DNA of 64,000 nt, taken from the NCBI GenBank assembly GCA_037176885.1, contig JAWWNJ010000080.1, positions 558,001 to 622,000 of the forward strand, given 5' to 3'. This stretch comes from Favolaschia claudopus (lineage: Eukaryota > Basidiomycota > Agaricomycetes > Agaricales > Mycenaceae). Every line of letters begins with the position of its first letter. The stretch's first letter is position 1. Position numbers and translations under genes: made by a program. Positions 43,070-53,506 of this stretch are shown in pieces. The notes below the pieces were generated by a model. It had not been told where the DNA came from and searched no databases. It saw only the letters and a list, made by a program, of their open reading frames with translations.

Positions 43070-43586
43070 ATTACGGCTTATGTACCTCCGAGTTAGAGTA
43101 ATGTACCCTCTACTCCAGAATTAGAAAGCTCTCAGAGCTTTCTAACAACCTTCATCGGCACCCCATAGCCTGTTGGTGCTTTGGTCCCCAAGATCGGGTG
43201 CATCCAAATTTGCCGGACAGAATCAGAAAACGAGCTTTTAGTAATCAACAACCTTCATCGACACCCCGAAGCTTGTTGATGCTTTGCTCCCCAAAGGTTA
43301 GGTATCCTGTCCAAATTTGCCAGTACTGTGTCTCCGTATAGTGAAGCAACGTTCACTACTCCAGGGAGACACAGTATGCCGGATTTGGCAACGTGCTTGC
43401 AACGTGCGTTACTTATCGCGCAATCGCCTTGAGCAATGAGTTGGCAAAGTCGCCTCAGAACACGTCACGAGGACACCACAAATGACACGTATGCGTTTAT
43501 AGTAACTTACAGTAACTAAAATGGTGTTCCCCTCACTCTCTTCGCTGTGGAAGTTTTATCTCTTCCGTCTCACTCGTTCTCGACCC
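43070..43586. other. Unassigned DNA with an 85-bp direct repeat and a hairpin
   Basis: A block starting AACAACCTTCATCG and ending CCAAATTTGCC occurs twice (about 43144-43216 and 43247-43321). Immediately after it a hairpin at 43324-43376 has TACTGTGTCTCC arms. No gene is seen. Confidence 0.6.
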
Positions 43587-44288
43587 ATGTCAATGGAGCC
43601 CTCCACTGACTCTTCCAAATATGCTCTCCTTCCTCCGTCGACTTTGCGTTTGACCACGGTGGCTGGTTGGATCGAACGACTCGGCCGTTTACCGGATGCT
43701 GACCACTATCGGGTGTCGACCCTCGAGCTTTATAAGGACGCCAACGGAATGCGACACGAATGGATCCGGTTTACCCTGGTCGATTGTACTGTCGACGACC
43801 CCGTTTCTCTCGCCACTATCAAAACGGATCGCTGCAGCAGCGTCGATGGAGGGTCCAGTGTCGACATCGCCTCCTCCCCGAGCCAACTCGGCGAAGCGCT
43901 TGATCGCATTTTACATGCACGTGATCCCGAAGGACGTGATCTTTTGAACAAGGGTCCTCGACTCATCTGACCTACGATGATGTTGAAAACGCTCCCAGTA
44001 TCTTGGACGTCGCAGCAGCTCTCGCTGGGGTTCACTCGTTTGCACCCAATTACGATGCTTTAACCGGCGCCTGCTTCAATTATGCCATCGCCACTTTCCT
44101 CCTGATCACTGAAAAGTTCCCCGACAGCGATAGCTCGCCAGTCAGGATCCACGGGAAACAAGGCTACGCCATGGGGGTCGTGAAAACCGCCAGGTGAGCC
44201 GCTGTTCTGAACAAACTGGGGGCCACGAACCATATTCCTGCCGAAAAACGTCTTCCCCAATTGGTCTCAGCAGCCGAGAAGGAGCTTA

Positions 44289-44897
44289 CTGTAGCCTTGT
44301 GTATGGGTGAAACGGACTTTCGAGCGTGACCTGAAACGCAAGGCGTGAAACCAGAAACGACCTGGGAGTTACGCGTGACACCTCAAAAACTTTGAAACGG
44401 CTGCAAGAAACAGCTTCAAAATAGTGGCTAGAAACGACAGTTCTCGAGGTAAATCATGATTTCGAGCTTACAATGACTGCCAGGACCTTCTTATCTGGGT
44501 GAAAATGGGAATTTTGTCAGTCCCGACCGTCCCACCGTAAGATACAGACCGGAAATTCAGCCAGGGTTTGATGGGCTAAACTTTTATGTCGAAGTCAAGA
44601 AGAGCTATTTGGAATAAAAATTGGATGCTCAGACCGGGCATAGCTTTCGTCAATACGCCGGAATTCGGGCACTTGCGTAGCCATTAGCCATTCAATGGCT
44701 GCATCGCAAACAGGCTATTGCTTTGGAATCCAGAAGAAAATTCGAACAGCACAAATAAATTCAGCAGCAAAATTGGTTTTTTTGTCATTTCTGTGTCACG
44801 CACCTTTCAGTGAAACAAGCCCTGCGTTTCGCGTGACGGTTGAAACGAAACGGAGTCTGCGTGACGCGTTACGTTTCACCCATACACAAGGCTACAG
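44289..44897. mobile_element. MITE family B, copy 3, containing a truncated family A MITE
   Basis: The ends are CTGTAGCCTTGTGTATGGG and its inverse, and TA flanks both (44287-44288 and 44898-44899). It resembles copy 1 closely outside the segment 44565-44716. It lies in a coding exon of the coiled-coil gene. Confidence 0.92.
44565..44716. mobile_element. 5'-truncated family A MITE nested in MITE B3
   Basis: In reverse orientation this matches 126-336 from about base 66 onward, and ends GCATCGCAAACAGGCT followed by ATT. The family B copy at 1384-1837 shows the uninserted sequence (CAGCCAGGAGCATTGCTTTG). One terminal repeat has been lost. Confidence 0.85.
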
Positions 44898-45236
44898 TAC
44901 CCTCATCCAAGATCTTCGTGAGCAGGTTTGTTTCATCTGCTCATTACCAATTGCTATTACAATACTTATATTTAGCATCGGCTTGCAGCTGAGACGCTTC
45001 AGGTCGTCAGTCGAGAGCGCGATGAGGCGCGTCAGCAGGTCCATCATTTTTGTCTGTCTTGTCTACAAAGTTACTCACCTCTGATAGCACACGCTTGTCA
45101 CCCTGGAGCGCGACCAGGCGCTTGCCCAGCTTCGTGCTCTTCAACACCAAGTAAATGACTTTCATGATCTGAATTTCTTGTGTCACTGATGCATGTTGAG
45201 TAGTTTGGATTGAGTACTGCTTCATCCTGAGGCTTA

Positions 45237-45269
45237 CATGCATACACAGGCATACACAGGCATACACAG
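45237..45269. repeat. Three tandem copies of GCATACACAG
   Basis: A short tandem repeat of three 10-bp units in otherwise unassigned sequence between the coiled-coil gene and the next MITE. Confidence 0.7.
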
Positions 45270-45418
45270 TGTTCCGCACTTGATAGAATTTGTAGCAGTG
45301 CTGCCCGTATGGTCGTGTTGATCCAATCACACGTGCTTTCTTGTTTCCCCTTAACTCAGGGAAATGTGCGACCATGTTCGGTTCCAGCGCTTTGTGTATC
45401 ATAGCACTCCGTAGCCTA

Positions 45419-46073
45419 CTCGTCATTCCCAAAAGTAACCGGAATCTTGCTTTTTTAGCACGCAGATTTTGTGACTTAGACCACTTTGAGCAACATAGAT
45501 CTTCTTTATATGGTGTTTGCTACAACTTACATGATATGAGTCGGGCATCAAATTTATTCCAGCGAACATAGAGATCGATTTTCAAAATTCAGCCAATTCA
45601 GTGATTTTTGCGTTTTTCGGCAATAAGTCAGCAGTATTTCTGGTCAGTGAGCATTTGAAAAATAGCTTTCCTATCTTATGTGGCCGTATATAACAGCTCA
45701 GGGCTTCACAGAAAGTTTTCATGCTTCAATAAGACCTGAAAAACAACGTACCACATTCTCACCATGAGTTATAAGTATAAAAAGAGGATCAAATATCAAT
45801 GCCCAAAAATCACAGCACGTCAACGCAGCTCTGTGTGCAGTAGCATATAAGTGGTTACTACCTACAGGGCAGCTTTGGCACCGTGGTGACTGACGAAAAA
45901 TCAAGAAAAAAATTATTGCCGCTATCCTGAATACTACAGTAGCTTACCCCGATTTTATATCATGAAAGTTGTGGCAAACACGCTGTAAATGAACCCTTGA
46001 TTGCTCAAAGTTCCTTGACCATCGCGATTTCTGTGAACAAACCCCGAATTCGGTTACTTTTGGTAACTGCGAG
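45419..46073. mobile_element. MITE family H, diverged copy (TA at left)
   Basis: The ends share CCAAAAGTAACCG with the two clear family H MITEs at 51080 and 52594 and are inverted to each other. TA precedes the left end, and TG follows the right, probably a mutated TA. It lies directly upstream of the pogo gene. Confidence 0.65.
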
Positions 46074-46200
46074 TGCCCGACGACAATTGGCCCCTTTCAC
46101 TAGTCTCTCCAAGACAGACGCTATATCGATTTGCTCGTACCTCACAAGATATAACCCATGCTCCACTATTCGCTCTCATTCTACATTCTTTCTTTGTGCA

Positions 46201-47640
46201 ATGCCGAACCCTGTTCCCGACGTTAGAGACGACAACCTCGAGCTTCTCTCTCAAGAGGAGCGAGTTCAGCTCGCTATCGCCGCGATCGACACCACCGGCA
46301 TTTCCGAACGTAAAGCCGCAATCTATTATCGAATCCCTCGCAGCACTCTTCAAGGTCGGCGCAAGGGGCTGCGCACTCGCGTAGTTGCCCATGCGCATCG
46401 TCGTCTTCTTAGTGAAGTCCAGGAGTCGGTTCTTGTAGAGTGGGTCAAGGTGCGTTCACGCTAGTTTCTCTAGTTTCGTCCTGAATTTTGATCAATCTTT
46501 GTTTTCAAGGTTGTTGGCAAACGAGGCTTTCCTCTCACCCTTGGTACCATCGGCGCATACGCGTCGGAGATTGCTGGTACTCCCGTTGGTGACACTTGGC
46601 CTCAGCGCTTCAAGGAGCGGCACCCTGACTTCAAGGTCAAATGGGCCTCAGCGCTCGAAGAGTGCCGCGCCAAGGGGCTCAACCCCACCGCTGTTCATGA
46701 TCACTTCACCCTGCTTGCTGACACGATTGAGAAATACGATGTCAAGACAAAAAATACATATAACATGGACGAAAAAGGTATGCCTTCATTCTTGTTTTTC
46801 TACTTACGTCCCCTGCTGACCTGGCGAAACAGGCATCCAACTCGGCGTCGGCGAAAAGGTCAAGGCACTGGTCGATCGCGACCAGAAAACTGTTTCCCGG
46901 ATCCACACCGGCAACCGCGACCTCGTTACCATCATCGAGTGTATTTGTGCGGACGGGACGGCTCTCCATCCGTCGGTTGTATTCGAGGGCTTGCGTCGTG
47001 ATCTGGGATGGGCCGCTGAGAATTCCGATGATGCGAGGTGTGTTACCTCGATTTTCCTTGAATTCAACTTCTTTTTAACCTACAATAACAGTATCTCAAT
47101 CTCTCCAAACGGTTGGACTGATCAAGAGCTTGGCGCGCTTTGGTTGGAGAAGGATTTCGCCACCGAAACCGCCGAGAAGCTCGACGATCCTGCCGACTAT
47201 CGCCTCTTGATCCTCGATGGCCACAACAGCCACGGCACCTTCCGCTTCATCGATTTTGCTGAACGTCACCGTATCATCATTCTTTGTATTCCCTCCCACA
47301 CAACTCACGCTCTGCAACCTTGTGATGTCGGAGTTTTTGGGCCGCTTTCTCGCAAATGGAAGAAGCGCGTGTCGGAGGTGTGTTCGGATTGATAACTGGA
47401 GATGATGAGAACTCAACGAGGTATATAGCAACATAGACAGAATATTGTGATCGATAAATACAATCTCCTTTCCAACTATTCTGCCGCGCGTGCATCATCT
47501 CTTACGCCAGCCAACATTCTCTCGGCTTTTCCCAAATGCGGTATATCCCCACTTGACGAGAGCGCAATTGATACAGAAGCATTTGCCCCTGCTCTATACG
47601 ACACAGGCTGCTCAGCCCCTACCTGCACGTCTCCCTGCTT
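46201..47640 (+). pseudogene. Fot1/pogo-type DDE_1 transposase, C-terminus replaced
   Basis: The ATG at 46201 opens an N-terminal helix-turn-helix region (ISERKAAIYYRIPRSTLQGR). Exons are 46201-46449, 46510-46777, 46833-47037, 47092-47377 and 47441 onward; introns of 54-63 nt keep phase. The DDE_1 core carries D in YNMDEKGIQLG, D in LILDGHNSH and D in ALQPCDVGVFGPL, the last two separated by 35 residues (DD35D), as in Fot1/pogo elements. The C-terminal exon has the family continuation (SLTPANILSAFPKCGISPLD) but runs into LINE ORF1 sequence at about 47640, so the natural C-terminus is lost. The catalytic core itself has no stop. I did not find terminal inverted repeats that fit this gene. Confidence 0.88.
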
Positions 47641-47931
47641 TGCTCATTCCTGTCAATGCTCAACCATATTGCGTCTCAATGCAAGCGTCCCGCTATCTGC
47701 GGCATCCGCGCTCCCGATCATCCAACTTCCAACTGCCAATGCCCGCACTCTACTCCATGCCAACCCCTCGCCAAATGTACTCTTCTACCAGTCAAATGTG
47801 GTCTGCGCGGCTGTGGCGGCCCTCACCGGGCGACTGACTTGTCATGCCCTATCCGCCAAGTCATTTTGCTCCGTATTTCTGCAGAACATGCAGCCGCTGG
47901 TCCTCTCTTCAAGGTCCCTCCGGATCTTTGA
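47641..47931 (+). pseudogene. LINE ORF1 C-terminal fragment
   Basis: The translation from about 47656 (HIASQCKRPAICG, DHPTSNCQCPHSTPC, VKCGLRGCGGPHRATDLSCP, RISAEHAAAGPLF) parallels the zinc-knuckle end of the ORF1 protein at 37182-38426. The first knuckle is damaged by a small deletion or frameshift. It is fused to the pogo transposase gene. Confidence 0.8.
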
Positions 47932-48163
47932 AAATTCTTTCCCTTATTTCTCGCCATACGAAACCGAAACACTGCTCTGAACCCATCAACAGATTCATCT
48001 CGTCTACTTCATCCACTGTGCCCTATTCAATGGGTAATTTCCCGGAGTTTGTCGCCCGCTTCACCTGCTCTGCATGTACAGTGGCCGTCATTAAAACTGC
48101 ACCAAGCGGTTCTGGGGCATTCAGTGTGTCTTTTGACGCAAACAAAGTTCTGGACATGGAATA
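47932..48163. other. Unassigned stretch after the LINE fragment
   Basis: No open frame of note and no repeat partner recognised. It could be LINE 3' sequence. Confidence 0.35.
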
Positions 48164-48655
48164 CGGGTGAAATGACTTTTTTAGGCAACTTACCCCATGA
48201 CCATATATAGTAATTCGAGTGTAATGAATTTTTTAAGGGATTTATTAACAGGGCACTTTTCAGTGCTACACCCCACCGAAAAAACGGTCTTCATAGGTCG
48301 AAAGTCCTCGCAAATACGACCTCAGTCGTATGTTACTTCACCTAGATTCCTGCAATTTTGGACCCGCAATGGCTGCTTGAAGATGGTCATTTTGGTCATT
48401 TTTTGAATAAATCTGGCATTTTTAGGCCAAAATGGCCATCTTACAGCAACTATTACGGGCTCAAATCGGCAGCAAACTAGATAAAGTCAGATATGAATGA
48501 GATCGTCTTTAGGAGTACTTTCATCCTATGATGCTTATTTTCCTGTAGGGTTCACCGCTGAAACGTGCGGTGTAAAAAAAACACATGAAAAATTCACTGT
48601 GGCTCGATTACCATATATGGTAATTGGGTCCGCTCAAAAATTTTCATTTCACTCA
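48164..48655. mobile_element. Probable MITE family I with imperfect inverted ends
   Basis: Read inward, the ends are GGGTGAAATGACTTTTTTAG and CTGAGTGAAATGAAAATTTT. Both are followed by CCATATATRGTAAT and then an AGTG-AATTTTT block. The centre has a second palindromic zone (GATGGTCATTTTGG/CCAAAATGGCCATC). The target duplication is unclear. Confidence 0.6.
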
Positions 48656-48700
48656 GATTTCATGTCCTGCACTTTGTTTGAGCCTAGAGACCACGTCAAT

Positions 48701-48897
48701 AGAGACTTTGCGGTAGCCACCGGTGGCTATTGGTGGCTAATTTTTCTCAGGACCGGATGACAGCCTCTGGGTGGATTAGCCACTATTTGTACTACCTATT
48801 CACGGGATGCTAGGGTGGATAACTCTAGCGGGAGGCTCAAAAAACTATTGCACACGAAGAGCCACAAATAGCCACCGGTGGCTTCCGCAAAGTCTCT
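48701..48897. mobile_element. MITE family A2, copy 1 (AAT target duplication)
   Basis: The ends are AGAGACTTTGCGGTAGCCAC and its inverse, 197 bp long, with AAT at 48698-48700 and 48898-48900. A second copy of the same length is at 58008-58204. Confidence 0.92.
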
Positions 48898-48989
48898 AAT
48901 GACTCGAAACGCCTTGTTGCATTGTTTTCTGCAGCCACTGTATTACGGTCTACGATGGACATACGTTCAGAAATAGTTGGAAAGTAGTA

Positions 48990-49063
48990 AAGTAGCAAAG
49001 TATCGTGTACCATAGCCGCTTACAGCGGCTCGAGCACGTTAAAGGATTTCATCATCATCATCA
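48990..49063 (+). repeat. LINE-like 3' end with (CAT)n tail
   Basis: A hairpin (AGCCGCTTACAGCGGCT at about 49013-49029) is followed by about 25 bases and then CATCATCATCATCA. This mirrors the hairpin plus trinucleotide tail at the LINE end at 36966-37015. No LINE coding sequence is recognisable upstream, so it is probably a 5'-truncated insertion. Confidence 0.5.
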
Positions 49064-50204
49064 ATGCTCAAACCAGTCGGGGTTCCTCGACGAACGATAT
49101 TGATGATTTATTCCCTCCTATATCAACATCATCGCGTGCTACGACGTCGACCACACTCCAATCATCGCCCTCGACAAATCCTGCTTCTTCCCTTACTTCG
49201 TCACAAGCCTCATCACCTCGTACCATACACTGACTCGGAAAAAATATGGGATCACCGGCTTTTCAATCTTTGGCAGGGCCTCTGCACTCAAGCGTTTTCG
49301 ATAATGCCAATAATGCATTGCGCCGTTGTGGGATTTTTTGAGAGGCTCACCCGGCCCTTTCCCAGTTGTTAGAAATCCATGATCACTAGTAGGCGTGGTC
49401 TCGCTGCTGGAGCATCCGCTGGAGTCTATCAATATATAAGTATATGACCCATTGCGAGCATTTCTCTGGTGGAGTTACTGTACCTTTCTTCAATGAGAGG
49501 TTGGAGTCGAGTATAGATAGGCCTACAATACTTGCTAGTCTCCCTAGTCAGACCCTATATCCCGACGTTTTTTGTCTCACTATCCAGGCAGGTCCGTTTA
49601 TTACTAGAGACTCTTCCCCGCCACTCGCCTCTGGTGTCCCTCCTTCCCTCTTAACCGCGGTCATGGTACTTTTATCCCTTGTACTCGTGCTGCCTGCTCG
49701 CCTCGCCTCGATATCTCAACTCGCCTTGACTGAATTTCCTGGCAACACGGTAAGTTCTGCGCCTGCCTCGAATCGTGCAGTCGCCGAGTTTGATATCTAT
49801 GGTGTGTCTTTTATATATCCCGCTGCTCCTTACTCAGTTTGATATAAGTATCCAGGACTAGCCAGACCTTTAGAAACGGTACGTGTTCCTGTGTTGCTTA
49901 CTGTCACTTGTACTTAGTGTCCTTGTTCTTTTTATCTAGAGCTACTAGAGCTACTAGGACCTCGCCACCGTCGGCTCTCGCAATACTAGCAGTACGTGTG
50001 CGGGCCCCATCCTATCTATATAGTGTTGGACTTATTCGGAGTTATTCTTCCTCCAGCTTCCATTATTAAGGTAGAGAGCGACCAAGTACGGTTGCCCCAC
50101 GTGATTTAGCCTTTTCGATTGGCTGATCCAGAGATCGCTCGCCTCTTGGCTCTCTAACCTTACTTAATTGTATGTACTAGTTAGCTAATTCTTTCTCCCC
50201 GAGG
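49064..50204. other. Unassigned region
   Basis: A Ser/Thr-rich frame near 49070-49220 and a frame at 49444-49842 are open, but neither has recognised motifs. A weak inverted pair (TAAGGTAGAGAGC near 50068; GCTCTCTAACCTTA near 50150) may mark a small MITE. Confidence 0.4.
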
Positions 50205-50395
50205 CTCGGAGAGGTACACAAAATTTTGATTTTTTGGCTCAAAAATTTGGCCGCAGCGAAAATGTCGTGGGAAAAACTTCGGAGGCGGTTTTTTGGACGT
50301 TTTCGAGGGTGCTGAGTTGATTCTGAAGTCAGATTTATGCCAAAAATTCGCGTTCTTCGGCAATCATCATTGTCGACTTTGGTTGTCCGGCACTG
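50205..50395. repeat. MITE family J, right-end fragment
   Basis: It matches about 59105-59297 (shared GTCGTGGGAAAAACTTCGGA and TTCTGAAGTCAGATTTAT) and ends GTCCGGCACTG followed by TA. The left end is missing. Confidence 0.8.
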
Positions 50396-50539
50396 TAGAT
50401 TGGGGGATGCTCGACGAGGGTGTTGCTATGTCTCACATGGCAACGCCCCGTCATCAGAATACTATGGGTTCTTGTACCGCAGTAAATGATGTTATCTCTC
50501 GTTCCACATCCACCGTATCGCGTGCGATTCAGAGTACAT

Positions 50540-50930
50540 ATGAGTGTTGACGAGCTTGTGAGTGTTGCTCGCCGCCACGCTTTGGCCCAGGAAGCTTTGG
50601 CTGTTGCGTCGGGGCGCCGGGTAACTATCCCGCGTGAGATCACGCCCGTTGATGAGAACATGAACTTGATAGATATTGATGATAGATCGGCAGTGAATGT
50701 GCCTGAAACTATTGTCAGCCCGGCCATACCTTCTGGTGTTGGAACCTCCCGCCAGAAAGGAAAAGGTGCTGACCCTCGCAACTGGGGTACAGCTAACCTC
50801 TCGGAAGATTTCCCTGAGCGCGATATCGACGCGCAGAGAACCGCTCTTGAGAATTTCGCCGAAATTCGCCGTGCTGTCAAAGAAGAACAGCTTTCACCGC
50901 CACCTGGGTTTTCTTTTCTGTTCCCTGTTT
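50540..50930 (+). CDS. Hypothetical protein, possible retroelement gag-like fragment
   Basis: The frame reads MSVDELVSVARRHALAQEAL from the ATG at about 50540, then an acidic and Ser/Pro segment. The tract KGKGADPRNWG is followed by a glutamate-rich helix (RDIDAQRTALENFAEIRRAV). The D-P-R-N-W-G string recurs, as far as I recall, in repetitive basidiomycete hypothetical proteins that may be retroelement-derived. No protease, integrase or LTR is nearby. The end of the frame (near 50966) may run into non-coding sequence. Confidence 0.4.
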
Positions 50931-51079
50931 TGTGTGGTCGGACCTTTCACAGTGAATTCAAGACATAGAATTCAAACACATGCATTCCTTTTCCAACTTA
51001 GGATACCTCGAAAATTGACACTTTTTGGGCAAGACTTTCCAACCATCTTTGGCCCAGTTCTCCTCAATGAATGTACCTA

Positions 51080-51528
51080 CTCGGTGTGACCAAAAGTAAC
51101 CGGAATCGGAAATTGCGTGTTTTCAACCAGATTTTGTGGGTGACTGCTGAGCAAATTGACCCTATCGGCAGTGTATAAACATATACCGTTGCATACAAAT
51201 CGGGGAAAAGGTTGCATGGTCTCTTTGTCCTATTATTACACATTGTTTTTATGTATGCTATGAGCCGGAAAATTAGTGTGCCGAGTTGCCTCCCTCACTG
51301 AACAACGGGAAACACCTGGCAAACTTAGATATCGGATTTGTAGACTATTGGGATACTAAGCATTTTTTTGAGGTACTTACTGGCCCGAAACTCCGGCATC
51401 ATGCCATGCCCATATCATGTAAGTCGTATAAGAAATGATCTAGAGGAGCCGTGTTTCACTTAAAGTTGTTTGAGTTTTGAAATTCCTCTCTAAAAAGCCA
51501 AATTCCGGTTACTTTTGGTCACACCGAG
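51080..51528. mobile_element. MITE family H, copy 1 (TA target)
   Basis: The inverted ends begin CTCGGTGTGACCAAAAGTAA. TA flanks both sides (51078-51079 and 51529-51530). Length is 449 bp with no coding capacity. Confidence 0.92.
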
Positions 51529-51530
51529 TA

Positions 51531-52208
51531 TCTTTCTCAAACTTGCCTCCACATGCAGTGTATTTGCCGTGCCAATGGATCTGTGCCCTTGTCGCCCCCA
51601 AACGGCGATGGCAAGGGCAGATTAGAGGCGGTTTGATAAAGATTTCCTTTTTTGGGGGTGACATCAGATTTTGCCGCCAGGCAGATGATCAATACGTGTC
51701 CCACCTGGAAAAAAATTGGTCATTTCGAGCGCTTTATTAGGACCCTGGTCTATCCACCCAAATGCCAGATCCCGTCGGTTCGGACAATTTTTGGAGGGGA
51801 GAGGTCGCGAAGGCCAGATGCCGTTCGGACAAATTTTGGTGGGCGAGGGTCAGTATACCTAGATCCCGTTCGGACAAATATCAGCGGCTGGGTCAGCCGT
51901 CGAGTTGGCCGGCCTGCCGAGAACTCGGAGTCTCTTTGATTTCTTCAAAATTAGGCTTATGAATGTCTGTGGAGAGCCGGCGGAATTCAAGTTTTCAAGT
52001 TGCGAAAAGAGAAGAGAAAGGGAGAGAAAAGGGAGAGACTCACTATGTACCTGAGACTCTGTATACAAGAAATCAGCGCTTCAGAAGCACTGTAGCGCCC
52101 TCCAAAGCAATCGCAATCTTGATTTCTTATGCCCCGATTAGGCAGATCAGAGGTATTCAAAATATGGTAAGACGTATGTCCTTTCGGAGCAGCTGCCTCC
52201 TTGGGACA
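51531..52208. other. Unassigned region with GTTCGGACAA repeats
   Basis: Three GTTCGGACAAWWTT strings occur at about 51779, 51824 and 51869, spaced about 45 bases apart. The motif reappears at 54508 and 54544 and resembles the TTCGGATAA motif in MITE D. No gene is recognised. Confidence 0.5.
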
Positions 52209-52210
52209 TA

Positions 52211-52427
52211 CTGTACTATTTCGACCATAGATTCACCGGGTGTGACATGTTATTGTTTAGATTCAACTTTGATGAAATTCCCTTTTTGGGCGATTTTTCG
52301 CATTTTGCTGATCAATTTTGATGGGAAAATGGGCCAAAACTGCCTTGTGACGTGTTAAAAAATTAAATAGCTTCAATTCAAAGGTCGATGTGACGCGTTA
52401 CTTGAATCTACGGTCGAAATAGTACAG
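52211..52427. mobile_element. MITE family K (TA target)
   Basis: The ends CTGTACTATTTCGACCATAG and, read inward, CTGTACTATTTCGACCGTAG enclose 217 bp. TA is at 52209-52210 and 52428-52429. Confidence 0.9.
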
Positions 52428-52593
52428 TAATCTCAGCCAATCAAATTCAAGATCTCCTCGGAAGTTTCCTCGGCCGTTCTCACACTCAGTCCGAAAAACC
52501 GATGAACCATTCTTCGACGCTGAATTCACATTGAAATGCCTTCAGATGCGCTCACAACCATACTCTGAGACTTGTTTCACGTTGGAGACAGTA

Positions 52594-53120
52594 CTCGGCA
52601 TGACCAAAAGTAACCGGAATTGTAGAAGTTATATAGGAATTTCAATGGTCAACCAGCTTTGATGGGTCCAGATCTTACCTATAGCATGTTTTCTCTGACT
52701 TGCATGACATAAACACCGATTGGAACATCGGACAGCCAGAGAAATATTCGAAATTCAGAAATTTCCCAATTTGGCAATATCTGCGTTTTTAAAATAGCAA
52801 TTGGACAGATATGGGGTCAATGAGTACTCGAAAAATGGGATTTAGGTCTTATGACAATGTAGATGAAATGCCAGAATTTAGCATTCTAGTCTCCACCTTT
52901 TGTGAGACGTTAAAAACTGGGCATAATGTTCAACCATCATAACATAAATAATTGCAATTCAAATAGACGCACAACAAAGAGCACAGTGGACCCAAACTAC
53001 TTTATATGCAACAGCATATACTTCTACCATGATTACAGTACCAATCCTCCCAGCGGTTCTGTGTGCTAGCTTGCCATATATAGGCAATTTGTGATTCCGG
53101 TTACTTTTGGTCATACCGAG
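52594..53120. mobile_element. MITE family H, copy 2 (TA target)
   Basis: The ends are CTCGGCATGACCAAAAGTAA and its inverse, with TA at 52592-52593 and 53121-53122. Length is 527 bp. Confidence 0.92.
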
Positions 53121-53301
53121 TATAGCAATTGCCTAGGCACAATTTCTTCGAGTTCTTGGCCTAAACACTTTAGAAATATACGCAAACCTGAGACTCGGAG
53201 TTCAATTGGACTCTGGCTAAACTCCGGGAGCAGCAGGTATTGTGTCTCTCTGAAGCTTTAGTGAAACTGCCTATGTAATTAATTAGAGTGGGATAGCCAA
53301 T

Positions 53302-53503
53302 AGAGAGTTTGTGCGAGCGACCCAGGTCGCTTTTCGATCGCTCAGATCTCCACAACAACAGATACCAGGTGTGAGCTCTAAGCGACCTATAGGAGTATTG
53401 CCCTGGGGCACTCTTAGGTCGCTGGGACTTCACACCTGGGACTGCTCGTTGTCGAGATCTGAGCCGTCCCAAAGCGACCCGGGTCGCTTTGCACAAACCC
53501 GCT
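53302..53503. mobile_element. MITE family A4 (AAT target duplication)
   Basis: Arms of about 50 bp start AGAGAGTTTGTGCGAGCGAC and AGCGGGTTTGTGCAAAGCGA. AAT is at 53299-53301 and 53504-53506. The 202-bp element is almost entirely arms. Confidence 0.88.
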
Positions 53504-53506
53504 AAT

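Larger units (their letters stand above)
43587..45190 (+). pseudogene. Basidiomycete coiled-coil hypothetical protein gene, MITE-interrupted
   Basis: The ATG at 43587 opens a conserved-looking N-terminal domain (LRLTTVAGWIERLGRL, VSTLELYKDANGMRHEWIRF, IKTDRCSSVDGGSSVDIASS). I associate it with a multicopy mushroom family of unknown function. A frameshift near 43955 separates it from TYDDVENAPSILDVAAALAG and APNYDALTGACFNYAIATFL. A TGA follows KTAR at about 44194. In that same frame, KEL at 44287 joins TLIQDLREQ beyond MITE B3 once the MITE is removed. The tail, with introns near 44927-44976 and 45043-45090, is a coiled coil (LQVVSRERDEARQQ, LVTLERDQALAQLRALQ). Three lesions make it a pseudogene. 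Confidence 0.65.

Noticed and set aside
48701..48897. TA (2-bp) target duplication for family A MITEs
   Set aside because: The empty site in MITE E1 and the other copies fit a 3-bp AAT/ATT duplication, and TA fails for the copy at 58008.
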